Source: Chloroflexus aggregans DSM 9485
Lineage (GTDB): Bacteria > Chloroflexota > Chloroflexia > Chloroflexales > Chloroflexaceae
Direction: 5' to 3'
NCBI RefSeq assembly: GCF_000021945.1
Contig: NC_011831.1
Coordinates: 4,043,353-4,107,352, forward strand
Length of the DNA stretch: 64,000 bases
The notes beneath the pieces are model-generated. The model saw nothing but the letters and a program-made list of their open reading frames with translations. It had not been told where the DNA came from and did no database searches. Shown piece after piece: positions 55,506-64,000 of this stretch. A program made the position numbers and the translations under genes. The stretch's first letter is position 1, and every line of letters starts with the position of its first letter.

Positions 55506-55832
55506 CTACTCACGTACCGGCAAGCCGCGTTCAACGATCAGATCCATCGCCCGATCGATTGGGATATGCACCTTACCCTCCATCGTATAGCCATAGCTAT
55601 TGAGGAGTGTCCGCGCCTCGGTGACATAACTGCGATAGGTATTCCCCGTCACCGGTGCCGGTTGTGGGGTGAAGGGTACACGTCCTGCCAGCAATACCAC
55701 TAGGCTTAACATAATAAACACCATTAAACCGGCAATCATCAGGCGGCTCAGAGGTGGTTCAGCCATCGTGCGGATCTGCTGAGCCGGTCGTGGCGCATAC
55801 CGTGGTGCAGAATAGGTTGGGCGATAGCTCAT
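55506..55832 (-). CDS. actG: Alternative Complex III subunit ActG
   Basis: A 108-residue protein with one membrane helix (about residues 30-52, LMIAGLMVFIMLSLVVLLAG) and a periplasmic tail TYRSYVTEARTLLNSYGYTMEGKVHIPIDRAMDLIVERG. It is the last gene of the act operon, 23 bases after actF, and fits ActG of Chloroflexus in place and topology. In the cryo-EM complex the homologue contacts the core; the particular role is not clear. ATG 55832 is taken as the start. Confidence 0.85.
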   Translation of the reverse strand: MSYRPTYSAPRYAPRPAQQIRTMAEPPLSRLMIAGLMVFIMLSLVVLLAGRVPFTPQPAPVTGNTYRSYVTEARTLLNSYGYTMEGKVHIPIDRAMDLIVERGLPVRE

Positions 55833-55855
55833 AATCGTCTCTCCTCAGCATTAGG

Positions 55856-57091
55856 TTAGTGATGACCGCTATTCTGCAACTGCTCCATATTGGGATCACG
55901 CAGCGGTAACAGCGGTGCCTGTTGCACATTAGCAGCAAAGAGGGCAACTACCAACCCGATCAAACCAATCGGTGCGGCAATATCGGTCAAGGTAATGTCC
56001 CACACATGCTCGCGGAACTCCGGGAGCACGATCCACGCCATATCAACGAAGCGCATAAAGACAATCCAACCGGCAATTGTCGCGAGGGTTGTCAGATTGC
56101 GCTTGGTACCACGGAACAGTAAGACGAAGAAGGGCAATGCAAACGCAAACAGCATCAGGGCCAACGCCACAAAGACCCAACCGTGCTGCGTGCGATGCAT
56201 GTACCATGGCGTAAATTCAGCCACATCACCCGACCAGATAATCACCAACTGACCGTAAGACATATACGTCCACAACACGGTAAAGGCAAACATCAGCTTG
56301 CCAATGTCGTGGATCGGCTTCACCGACACGTATTCACGGAAGAGGCTCGCATCGCGCACGCGGCTCATCATCAACGCAAGGAATGCCAGCGTCATGAGGC
56401 CGGCGTTGGTCATGTAATGTGCGCCGTAAATGGTCGAGAACCAATGCGGATCGAGTGACATCGAGACATCGAACGAGAAGAAGGTTACGGTGATGACAAA
56501 TAGAGCCACGCCGATACCGCTCAGTCGGCGCATGCGGGTCGCCAACTTCTTCGGATCACCACCGGCGTCCTGCTGGCGTGACCAGCTCCGCAGCGTATAG
56601 GCGAGCAGCGTCCAGATCACGAAGAAAATGGCAATACGAGCGGTGACCCAGATCGGGCTGAGCCATGGCACCTTGTGCGCGATAATCGGGTCGTACTCAG
56701 CACCACTAGGGTTCACGATTTCGGGGTTAGCCCACTCGTACAGTGGGTGTTCAAGCCCAAGCGCCTTGTACGTATCGAAATATCCGAGCGCAATCGGAAT
56801 GAAGAGCAGCCCCATGATCGGCAGGGTTGCTGCACCGGCTTCGAGCATCCGCCGCACGGTAACACCCCACGCGCCACCCGTCAGATGTTGTACCATCAGG
56901 AAGCCGAGGCAACCGAGCGGGATAGTCATCGCTACATAGTAGCCATAGATATACGACTCGAAAAACGAGGTCGGGTTGAGAAAATACCCGGCAACCAAAA
57001 CACCGATTCCTATCACGGCAGCGGTCAGGCCGAGTACCTGCACCTGCCCAAGCTGAGGAATGCGGGTCTGCGAGATACTTGTCGTCGCCAT
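55856..57091 (-). CDS. actF: Alternative Complex III subunit ActF (NrfD/PsrC-like)
   Basis: A 411-residue integral membrane protein of about ten helices, a paralogue of ActC (both PsrC/NrfD-type), including GQVQVLGLTAAVIGIGVLVAGYFL, YGYYVAMTIPLGCLGFLMVQHLTGGAWG and SMSLDPHWFSTIYGAHYMTNAGL. It likely supports the membrane core; ActC is the main quinol site. It follows actE by 18 bases. Start ATG 57091. Confidence 0.92.
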   Translation of the reverse strand: MATTSISQTRIPQLGQVQVLGLTAAVIGIGVLVAGYFLNPTSFFESYIYGYYVAMTIPLGCLGFLMVQHLTGGAWGVTVRRMLEAGAATLPIMGLLFIPIALGYFDTYKALGLEHPLYEWANPEIVNPSGAEYDPIIAHKVPWLSPIWVTARIAIFFVIWTLLAYTLRSWSRQQDAGGDPKKLATRMRRLSGIGVALFVITVTFFSFDVSMSLDPHWFSTIYGAHYMTNAGLMTLAFLALMMSRVRDASLFREYVSVKPIHDIGKLMFAFTVLWTYMSYGQLVIIWSGDVAEFTPWYMHRTQHGWVFVALALMLFAFALPFFVLLFRGTKRNLTTLATIAGWIVFMRFVDMAWIVLPEFREHVWDITLTDIAAPIGLIGLVVALFAANVQQAPLLPLRDPNMEQLQNSGHH

Positions 57092-57109
57092 GGATCCTAA
57101 CCTTCCAGC

Positions 57110-57727
57110 TTAATTGCCGAGCTTTGCGCGCTCAGCGGGAGGCACGTCATCGATAGTTGCATTCTGGCTCAGTTGCAAAGCCCGGATGTATGCGGCAATC
57201 GCCCAGCGGTCTTCCGGCGTAATGCGCGAGGCATAGCTATACATTGACTGATAACCGCCGTTGTTCGGATCGCCGCGATACACACCGTTCGTTATAATCA
57301 CGAAGAAATGGCTGAGCGGTGCTTCACGCAAGCGCTGTTGATGGAAATTCGCCGGCACAATGCCGCCATACTCGGCCACCATACTCGCTCCGTAGCCCGA
57401 CTCGCCGTGGCAGACGGCACAGTAAATGTTATACTTCAGTTGCCCGCGGAGCAACAAGTCTTTCGTCACCGGGAAGGGCATCGCGTCCACTTCCTTGCCA
57501 TCGACGAGACCGGTGTAGAGAAACTCATCGGTCTTAATCACCTCATACGGGATTGCCCCCGGTACATTTGGCCGCGACGAACGGCCATCGGCGAAAAAGC
57601 TGCTCGGTTCGTAGGTGGTGTACTTCTGCTGGTCGTACATATCTTGGTGACATGCAGTCAACAAGAACACCAACAGGCCAATCCAACCAAAGCGAATAAT
57701 GCGCGATGTGAGGCGAGGCGTCTGCAT
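57110..57727 (-). CDS. actE: Alternative Complex III subunit ActE (mono-haem cytochrome c lipoprotein)
   Basis: A 205-residue protein with a lipobox (LTAC, Cys26), so it is a periplasm-facing lipoprotein, and one haem site CAVCH at 103-107. The Met ligand is probably in YQSMYSYASRI. It passes electrons from the core to soluble carriers such as auracyanin. It follows actD by 9 bases. Confidence 0.93.
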   Translation of the reverse strand: MQTPRLTSRIIRFGWIGLLVFLLTACHQDMYDQQKYTTYEPSSFFADGRSSRPNVPGAIPYEVIKTDEFLYTGLVDGKEVDAMPFPVTKDLLLRGQLKYNIYCAVCHGESGYGASMVAEYGGIVPANFHQQRLREAPLSHFFVIITNGVYRGDPNNGGYQSMYSYASRITPEDRWAIAAYIRALQLSQNATIDDVPPAERAKLGN

Positions 57728-57736
57728 GGGTTTCCC

Positions 57737-58276
57737 TCAGTATGGCACTTCTGAAACCTGCATCGGATTGAGTGAGCGCAGGAATTGCGAAGTGCGCGAA
57801 CGATCAAACAGCGGATCCGTCGACTCAATGCACAAGAAGAAGGCGTCTTGCGACGCATACTGGAACCGGGGTACATTAAAGACCGGGTGGTACGGAGCCG
57901 GCAGGCCATTGAGCACCACCATCCCAATCGCCGAGGCAAATGACGCGAGCAGAATCCCACTCTCGAAGGTGATCGGGATCATTGCCGGCCAGTTGGTAAT
58001 ATCGAGAGGGCGCCCACCGATGTTCAATGGGTAATCAATCAAATTACCGATATACTGGAGAATAAAGCCGGTAGCGGCACCGATCAAGCCAAACAGTAGC
58101 ACTAGACGTGGCACACCGGTATCGCCGTGGGCAATCTCTTCAATCACCTCTTCGATTGGGAAGGGTGAGAAGGCGTCCATCTTCGTGTAGCCTGCTGCTT
58201 TGGCTTTCCGGGTTGCTTCGATCAACGCTTCGGGCGTAGGGAATTCTGCTATCACGCCGTAGACATCGTTACGCAT
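57737..58276 (-). CDS. actD: Alternative Complex III subunit ActD (DUF3341)
   Basis: A 179-residue protein with a soluble N-terminal domain (MRNDVYGVIAEFPTPEALIEATRKAKAAGY...) and two membrane helices (LVLLFGLIGAATGFILQYIG and AMIPITFESGILLASFASAIG...), with DYPLNIGGRPLDITNWPAM between them, which is the DUF3341 signature. Follows actC by 12 bases. Confidence 0.93.
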   Translation of the reverse strand: MRNDVYGVIAEFPTPEALIEATRKAKAAGYTKMDAFSPFPIEEVIEEIAHGDTGVPRLVLLFGLIGAATGFILQYIGNLIDYPLNIGGRPLDITNWPAMIPITFESGILLASFASAIGMVVLNGLPAPYHPVFNVPRFQYASQDAFFLCIESTDPLFDRSRTSQFLRSLNPMQVSEVPY

Positions 58277-58288
58277 CGTTCTACTCCT

Positions 58289-59749
58289 CTAGTCTGCCGA
58301 GGCTACACCGTGGGCCGGGCTGTGATCGTGGCCATGGCTGTGTGCACCGTGTTCTGCCCGCTGCTTCGCCCTCTCTGTCTCTTGATGGAGGAACAGCCGC
58401 ATCTCAAAGATGTTGATCATCGGTAAGACGCGGATGAAGAGGAAGAGCAGGGTAAAGAAGAGACCAAAGGTACCAAGGTAGAGCGACCAGTCCCAAATCG
58501 TCGGAATATAGATGTCCCACGACGAAGGCAAGAAGTCACGCTCGAGCGAGATGACAATAATCACGTAGCGCTCCAGCCACATACCAACACTGACGATTAG
58601 TGAGATGATCAACAAGGCTGGGACATTCTGACGCACCTTCTTAAACCACAAGGGTTGAATGGCTACCGCGTTGCAGAAGAGCAGGCCCCAGTAGGCCCAC
58701 GAGCTTGGCCCGAAGAGGCGGTTGTAGAGGAGGTATTCCTCGAATTCATTGCCGCTGTAAAGCGAGGCGAAGACCTCCATAAAGTAGCCGTAAACGACGA
58801 TCATACCGGTAGCGAGCATCACTTTCGCCATCACATCGAGGTGATGGATGGTGATGTAGCTCTCAAAGCCGTAGAAGGTGCGTACCGGGATCATCAGGAG
58901 GAGCACCATCGCAAACCCGGCAAACACGGCGCCGGCCACGAAGTAGGGCGGGAAGACCGTGACTTGCCAGCCGGGGACTTGCGAAATGGCGAAGTCGAGT
59001 GAAATGATCGAGTGAACTGAGACCACCAGTGGGGTCGAGAGACCGGCCAGCAAGATCGAGGCTATCTCATAGCGGTGCCAGTGGCGGGCCGATCCACGCC
59101 AACCAAGGGCCGCAATGCCGTAGAGGCGCTTGACCCAGATGTTCTTGGCCCGATCACGGAGCGTCGCAAAGTCGGGGATCAGACCGACCAGCCAGAACAC
59201 CAGCGACACCGTAGCGTAGGTCGAGATCGCAAATACGTCCCACGCCAGTGCGCTGCGGAACTGTGGCCACATGCCGTGCGTGTTCGGGTACGGGATCAAC
59301 CAGTAGAACAGCCATGGTCGACCGAGGTGCAGGATCGGGTAGAGACCGGCGCACGCCACCGCAAACAGCGTCATCGCTTCGGCGAAGCGGTTGATCGAGT
59401 TGCGCCAACCCTGATTAAGCAGCAACAGAATGGCCGAGATAAGCGTACCGGCGTGGCCGATACCGATCCACCACACGAAGTTGATGATGTCCATACCCCA
59501 GCCGACCGGGATATTAATACCCCAGATACCGACGCCGCGGATGAACAGCCACGTCACCGACACGAAGAAGATCATTAACAAGAAGAACGCCACGCTAAAG
59601 CCGGCCAACCAGCCCTTTGGGGTCTTCAGCGGCGGCGTTAACGGGACATCGCCGATCTTTTGCGTGATCGACGTGTAGGTTTCCCCCGGCAGCAAGTACG
59701 CTTCACCGTCATCGACGGGCCGGGTTCGGAGTGGTTGCGCCTGTGCCAT
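58289..59749 (-). CDS. actC: Alternative Complex III subunit ActC (NrfD/PsrC-like quinol site)
   Basis: A 486-residue integral membrane protein of about ten helices, starting [19 protein letters not shown]. Helices include [18 protein letters not shown] and [23 protein letters not shown]; the latter belongs to the region that lines the quinol site in the known structure. The C-terminal tail is His-rich ([15 protein letters not shown]), possibly a metal-binding sequence. It starts 2 bases after the actB stop. Confidence 0.94.
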   Translation of the reverse strand: MAQAQPLRTRPVDDGEAYLLPGETYTSITQKIGDVPLTPPLKTPKGWLAGFSVAFFLLMIFFVSVTWLFIRGVGIWGINIPVGWGMDIINFVWWIGIGHAGTLISAILLLLNQGWRNSINRFAEAMTLFAVACAGLYPILHLGRPWLFYWLIPYPNTHGMWPQFRSALAWDVFAISTYATVSLVFWLVGLIPDFATLRDRAKNIWVKRLYGIAALGWRGSARHWHRYEIASILLAGLSTPLVVSVHSIISLDFAISQVPGWQVTVFPPYFVAGAVFAGFAMVLLLMIPVRTFYGFESYITIHHLDVMAKVMLATGMIVVYGYFMEVFASLYSGNEFEEYLLYNRLFGPSSWAYWGLLFCNAVAIQPLWFKKVRQNVPALLIISLIVSVGMWLERYVIIVISLERDFLPSSWDIYIPTIWDWSLYLGTFGLFFTLLFLFIRVLPMINIFEMRLFLHQETERAKQRAEHGAHSHGHDHSPAHGVASAD

Positions 59750-59751
59750 CG

Positions 59752-62700
59752 CTAGCCTTCCACCTTTTCTAGATCTTCAGACGGGTTGCGGACACGGGCC
59801 AGATATGTCGTGCGCGGTAAGGTGTTGAGGAAGCCGAGGAGGCTATAGTTGTGACCTTCCGCCTTCCACTTTGCGACACGGCTGCTCGGATCGTTGATGT
59901 CGCCGAACACGATTGCACCGGTCGGACATGCCTGTTCACAAGCGGTTTGAATGGCGCCATCGCTGATGACATACGACGATTGTCCAGCCTGTACCGCAGC
60001 GCGTTTGGCGGCAATGCGTGCGCCGCTAATGCGTTGCACACAGTAGGTACACTTCTCCATCACACCTCGGATACGCACCGTCACATCTGGGTTGAACGCG
60101 AGCTTGAAGGTCTCGGTTGTCGTATCGCTGTATTGCAAGAAGTTGAACCGCCGTACTTTATACGGGCAGTTGTTCGAGCAATACTTCGTGCCGACACAGC
60201 GATTATACACCATGTTGTTCAGACCCTCGTAATCATGCACGGTGGCAGCAACCGGGCAAACGACCTCACACGGTGCCTTTTCACACTGCATACAGTTGAC
60301 AGGCATCATGTAGATGGCCGGGTTGTCGAGATCTTCACCCGCGAAGTACCGGTCGATGCGGATCCAGTGCATTTCGCGACCGCGTGAGACTTGATCTTTA
60401 CCGACGACAGCGATGTTGTTTTCCGCTTGGCAAGCGACAACGCAGGCATTGCAGCCGATACACGCATTGAGGTTGATGGTCATACCCCAGGCGTTGCGTC
60501 CGGCGTAGTTATCGCCGGGTTGTAACGAGAGATACGTGGGAGCTTCGCGACCATACTCCTCTTTGTATACCTCTTTGGCGATGTACTTGGGGTCTTCCTT
60601 GAACTTCTTAAACTCGCCAACGCGATAGATATCGCGTCCTTCGAGCGTCCAGTGATCTTGAGTGCTGACCAGCAAGTAAGTGCTGCCGGTGTTGGTGACA
60701 CGCGCACCGGCGCCAAACCATGGGCTATCGCTCGTGCGGATGGGGTAGACATTAATCCCCACGCCATTGCCGACCCGGCCCGCATTGGTGCGGCCATAAC
60801 CGAGGTTCAGCGTAATCGAGTCTTCGGCGTGGCCGGGGAGGAGCCAGATGGGCAGTTCTACAACTCCACCACGGTACTCGATCCGTGCAATCGTCCCGTT
60901 GACTTTCGAGAGTTGTTCGAGGTAGCGTTGGCGCTCGCGGTCATCGGCTTCGTTGCCTACCAGTCGGTCGGCACTGAAGGGTAAACCAAGGAGCTTGATC
61001 GCAGTCCGTGGACTCATCAACGCGGCGTTATCCCAAACCAGCTTGGTGAGCGGGCGTGGTAGCTCTTGTAGCCAACCGTTATTTGCATAGAAGCCATCGA
61101 AAACTGATGGATCTGGCCGGAAGACGATTTCAACACCGTCACCGGGTTGGGGGATCGCAGTGGCGCGAATCGCTGCTTCGTTGAGAGTTGGATTAATCAC
61201 CGGAGCAGATGTATCGGCGATCACGCCGGTGGCCAGTGCCACATTCCAATTGGTATTGCCGATCCGTTCCTCCCAGTAACCGCGCACCAGATCGTAGCTT
61301 TCCGCATCGGGTTGACCGAGCATTGCTGCCAGCAACTCGTTGGCCGTTTTACCGCCGTAGAGTGGCTCAATCAGTGGTTGCACGATACTGGCCGTCCCGT
61401 CAAAGGCACGCGCATCCCCCCAGCTTTCCAGTGGGTGGGCCTGCGGAATATGCCACGTCGCCTGTACCGAAGTCTCGTCGACGAACTGGCTTAAGTGAAC
61501 GGTCAGCGGGACCGTGGCCATCCGTTCGGCAAAACGCAGGTCGCCAGGAGCGTTGTAGACCGGGTTGCCGCCGATCATAACGAGCAGCTCCACTCGACCG
61601 GCAGCCATCTCGCTGACCAGCGTTACCAGCTCGTTTGTTTGATTAGTCGGACGGGCTTCCACCGGTTCGTGATAGAAGACCGTCTTGCCGACGTTGCCCA
61701 GCTCAGCGTTGATCAGGTGGGCCAGGGCATGCACAATAGGTGGCTGCTGGTCGCCGGCAATGACTACCGAGCGCCCACGGTGCTCTTCAAGGTCTTTGGC
61801 TATCGCCTTCAAGAACTCTTCAGCTTTCGCAGCAAGGGTTGCCGGTGCTCCACCAATACCGAGTTCGTGGGCCAGAGCGCCGGCAAACGCGGCGATCGCA
61901 TCGGCCCGTAGCGCCAGTCGGTGATCGGCTGCCGTGCCGGTCGTCGAGGGGCTTGCCTCGATCACGTACAGCCGGTTCATACCGGTGCTATCTTTCCGCA
62001 CCTTACGGCCATCGGCAAAGGCGCGGGCATATGCGATGAAGCCGGGGCCGGGCGCGAGGAAGTCGGCGTCGAGGCTGACAATTACCTGGGCGGCTGCCAA
62101 ATCGTAGCGCGTGGTAACATCACGGCCAAACGCAAGGCGTGCGCCTTCCACGACATTATCGCGATTAACCGGCTCGTACTGATACCAGCGTGCCTGTGGA
62201 TAAGCCTGCAAGAACTGCTCAATTTGGGCAGCCAGCGACGGCGACGTCACCGTCGTGGTCAAGAGACGCACGCCAGCGCCTTGTGTTGCCTGCGCTGCCG
62301 TCAATGCATTCGCGAGGGTCGTGGTAAATTCGGCCCACGTACTTGGTACCCCTTGGCGCAGCACCGTCGTTGAGCGATCAGGGTCGTACATCGTCAGAAT
62401 CTCGGCCTGAGCAAACAGATCGGTGCTGCCGAGACTGGCCGGGTGGCGCGGGTTCCCCTCAACCTTCGTCGGGCGGCCCTCATTCGCGCGTACCAGTACG
62501 CCGGTACCGTAGCCACCGAGCGTCAGTGTCGACGCGAAGTATTGTGGTACTCCGGGAATACGCCCTTCGGGTTGGCGATCGAATGGCGCGATATACTGGC
62601 GTGGCTGATAGGTACAAGCCGTCACACCGGCTAGCGCTAGTGAGGCACCCATCAGCTTGAGGAACGTGCGCCGGCTCATTCCATCGCTCATCTCGCTCGC

Positions 62701-62841
62701 GCCGCGCGGAAATTCGCGCTCCACTAATTCACGGAACGCCGGCGAATCGGCCAGTTGGTCGAGCGAACGCCAGAACTGTGGTCCGCGCGCGTCGCGCAAC
62801 TGAGCGCGAATGGCCTCGAGATCAGATTGATGCTGTGTCAT
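59752..62841 (-). CDS. actB: Alternative Complex III subunit ActB (molybdopterin-like and iron-sulfur domains)
   Basis: A 1029-residue protein with a Tat signal (SRRTFLKLMG at 56-65), then a molybdopterin-oxidoreductase-like domain that in this family carries no Mo cofactor, and a C-terminal iron-sulfur domain with CIGCNACVVACQAEN, CMQCEKAPCEVVCPV, CVGTKYCSNNCPYK and CTYCVQR...CEQACPTG, enough for three 4Fe-4S and one 3Fe-4S or four clusters. It carries electrons from the quinol site to haem. ATG 62841 is the start; 83 bases separate it from actA. Confidence 0.95.
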   Translation of the reverse strand: MTQHQSDLEAIRAQLRDARGPQFWRSLDQLADSPAFRELVEREFPRGASEMSDGMSRRTFLKLMGASLALAGVTACTYQPRQYIAPFDRQPEGRIPGVPQYFASTLTLGGYGTGVLVRANEGRPTKVEGNPRHPASLGSTDLFAQAEILTMYDPDRSTTVLRQGVPSTWAEFTTTLANALTAAQATQGAGVRLLTTTVTSPSLAAQIEQFLQAYPQARWYQYEPVNRDNVVEGARLAFGRDVTTRYDLAAAQVIVSLDADFLAPGPGFIAYARAFADGRKVRKDSTGMNRLYVIEASPSTTGTAADHRLALRADAIAAFAGALAHELGIGGAPATLAAKAEEFLKAIAKDLEEHRGRSVVIAGDQQPPIVHALAHLINAELGNVGKTVFYHEPVEARPTNQTNELVTLVSEMAAGRVELLVMIGGNPVYNAPGDLRFAERMATVPLTVHLSQFVDETSVQATWHIPQAHPLESWGDARAFDGTASIVQPLIEPLYGGKTANELLAAMLGQPDAESYDLVRGYWEERIGNTNWNVALATGVIADTSAPVINPTLNEAAIRATAIPQPGDGVEIVFRPDPSVFDGFYANNGWLQELPRPLTKLVWDNAALMSPRTAIKLLGLPFSADRLVGNEADDRERQRYLEQLSKVNGTIARIEYRGGVVELPIWLLPGHAEDSITLNLGYGRTNAGRVGNGVGINVYPIRTSDSPWFGAGARVTNTGSTYLLVSTQDHWTLEGRDIYRVGEFKKFKEDPKYIAKEVYKEEYGREAPTYLSLQPGDNYAGRNAWGMTINLNACIGCNACVVACQAENNIAVVGKDQVSRGREMHWIRIDRYFAGEDLDNPAIYMMPVNCMQCEKAPCEVVCPVAATVHDYEGLNNMVYNRCVGTKYCSNNCPYKVRRFNFLQYSDTTTETFKLAFNPDVTVRIRGVMEKCTYCVQRISGARIAAKRAAVQAGQSSYVISDGAIQTACEQACPTGAIVFGDINDPSSRVAKWKAEGHNYSLLGFLNTLPRTTYLARVRNPSEDLEKVEG

Positions 62842-62924
62842 GGTTGTTTACCACCACCGTTGTTAATGAATCCAGCGGGCACATCGGCACACATTTCCCT
62901 TTGAAAGGTGTGCAAGCGGGCGAT

Positions 62925-63584
62925 CTAGCGATGGCACACGTAGCAGTTGGTCAACTGCTCCGGCGGCATAATTCCATACTCGGCCACCAACCGGCGCCCA
63001 ATCTCCACCTGATTCGCCGGCGGGACGTAGTCCATGTTGTAGACCTCCTCCCGTGGCCGAACGTAGAGTTCTGGGTTACGATGGCAGTTCAAGCACCAGC
63101 CCATATAGAGCGCCTGCTGCTGCCATACCACCGGCATATTGTTCACCTGGCCGTGGCACGTCGAACAGCCAATGCCTTTGTTGACGTGGATCGAGTGGTT
63201 GAAGTAAACGAAGTTGGGGAGATCGTACACCTTGACCCACTCAATCGGTTTACCGGTAGCGTAGCTCTCGCGCACCTTCTCCAACAGGGGACTGTAGGTC
63301 TTGATTTGTGAGTGGCAGGTCATGCAGGTTTCGGTGGCCGGAATGTTGGCAAAGTAGGATTGGTCGACCGAGACGTGACAGTAGCGACAATCTATACCGA
63401 CCACGTTGACATGCAGTTGGTGGCTGAACGCCACCGGCTGCTCAATGGCCACATTGACCTGCCGGAAGTAGTTGGAACGGAAATAGACGCCGAGAATCAA
63501 GATACCTTCGACGACGAGCAAGACGAGCGCGAAGATGCTGAGACGGGCAAGAAGATTGGCGTTGCGGGGAAAGATCTGTGCCAT
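62925..63584 (-). CDS. actA: Alternative Complex III subunit ActA (penta-haem cytochrome c)
   Basis: A 219-residue protein with an N-terminal membrane anchor (LSIFALVLLVVEGILILGVYF) and five CxxCH sites: CRYCH 66-70, CMTCH 87-91, CSTCH 140-144, CLNCH 164-168 and CYVCH 214-218. The count and spacing match ActA of Chloroflexus. It forms the periplasmic haem wire of the complex. First gene of the operon, 51 bases downstream of the promoter's -10. Confidence 0.96.
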   Translation of the reverse strand: MAQIFPRNANLLARLSIFALVLLVVEGILILGVYFRSNYFRQVNVAIEQPVAFSHQLHVNVVGIDCRYCHVSVDQSYFANIPATETCMTCHSQIKTYSPLLEKVRESYATGKPIEWVKVYDLPNFVYFNHSIHVNKGIGCSTCHGQVNNMPVVWQQQALYMGWCLNCHRNPELYVRPREEVYNMDYVPPANQVEIGRRLVAEYGIMPPEQLTNCYVCHR

Positions 63585-63634
63585 GCTGCGTTACCCTATC
63601 CAGGAAGCGAATTGCACGGTGTCAGCCTGTCAGT

Positions 63635-63663
63635 ATTATAGACCTGTTTTGCTTTTGCGTCAA
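63635..63663 (-). promoter_or_regulatory. Promoter of the act operon
   Basis: On the minus strand TTGACG (63663-63658), 17 bases, then TATAAT (63640-63635). This is close to a perfect sigma-70-type promoter; the ATG of actA is 50 bases downstream of the -10. Confidence 0.85.
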
Positions 63664-63922
63664 ATGCTCGGACGCGGACTCGTTATTTTTGCCTGATCTG
63701 ATGCCGAAAATACGAAATAGACAACGCGGTTTAGGTTACAGGTTTTTGCATATTTTGCATTGACCGTCGGTGGCTTGTCATATCTACCCTTCGTTGTGTC
63801 CCATGACGATGACCAACTCTTGTTCCTATAGTACCACAATTTTGTGTGCAAAATATCTGCAATCCTGTGACAATTGTCGCAAATTTGACGGGCCGGTCGC
63901 ACCGGAATTGGGCTGAAAGTTA

Positions 63923-63931
63923 TGGTATAGT
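63923..63931 (+). promoter_or_regulatory. Extended -10 promoter for the right-edge GTPase gene
   Basis: TGGTATAGT, an extended -10 without clear -35, 38 bases before ATG 63969 and divergent from the act promoter. The 300 bases between show no other feature. Confidence 0.5.
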
Positions 63932-63968
63932 GGTGCAGCGATGAACCGCAGTCCACGAGGAACGTCCG

Positions 63969-64000
63969 ATGAAAATTGCGATTATTGGCTTAGCGAACAG
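63969..64000 (+). CDS. P-loop GTPase, probably YchF-like, first 10 codons
   Basis: ATG 63969 with GAGGA seven bases upstream reads MKIAIIGLAN before the window ends. IxIIGxxNSGKT is the opening of YchF/Obg-type GTPases; only ten residues are visible, so the call is tentative. Confidence 0.45.
   Translation, partial: MKIAIIGLAN

Overview
The window looks like chromosome of a filamentous anoxygenic phototroph of the genus Chloroflexus. The main reason is a complete seven-gene Alternative Complex III operon (actABCDEFG, minus strand, 55506-63584), reading from a TTGACG-N17-TATAAT promoter. Tandem lipid glycosyltransferases, late haem-pathway enzymes next to each other and many CTTTGCG-type intergenic repeats fit this. 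The species call is inference; no 16S rRNA or tRNA gene was found here.

Layout: 1-3110 holds a truncated prolyl-tRNA-synthetase-like gene, a DUF72 gene and proline catabolism (pruA). 3384-13903 is an accessory island. Every gene in it is on the minus strand, and the cassettes are separated by imperfect palindromes with the architecture of integron attC sites: a RYYYAAC box, a first arm that usually carries one extra base, and a GTT-containing second box. Seven sites are convincing or fair and one is weak. No integrase is present, so it reads as a CALIN (cluster of attC sites lacking an integrase). Its cargo is dominated by restriction-modification: a SfiI-like R-M pair, a HEAT-repeat putative nuclease overlapping an N4-cytosine methyltransferase, a CcrM-like methyltransferase, a decayed BglII-like endonuclease and a stop-interrupted HSDR_N-type nuclease, plus a few unknown genes.

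14121-35238 returns to core genes: fadD, a LacD-type aldolase, gatD, proA, membrane proteins with a stop-interrupted AraC regulator beside them, malic enzyme with an ACT domain, secreted zincins, htpX, a NarL-type regulator, and the pyrR-pyrB-pyrC operon behind a PyrR-type attenuator. Two tandem GT28-type glycolipid glycosyltransferases follow. 35248-39764 carries an ADP-ribosylglycohydrolase, a 10 x 72 bp minisatellite, and hemY-hemN.

40323-54974 is envelope and general metabolism: a GT4 glycosyltransferase, two copies of an exported two-gene module that share an apparently identical 1945 bp block, a polytopic membrane protein, a histidine phosphatase, dgkA, an ABC1/UbiB kinase, and purD-purN. 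A DUF123 nuclease gene (54974-55435) meets the act operon tail to tail. ACIII oxidises menaquinol and passes electrons to periplasmic acceptors, replacing cytochrome bc1. At the right edge a P-loop GTPase gene (YchF-like start) runs divergently from act.
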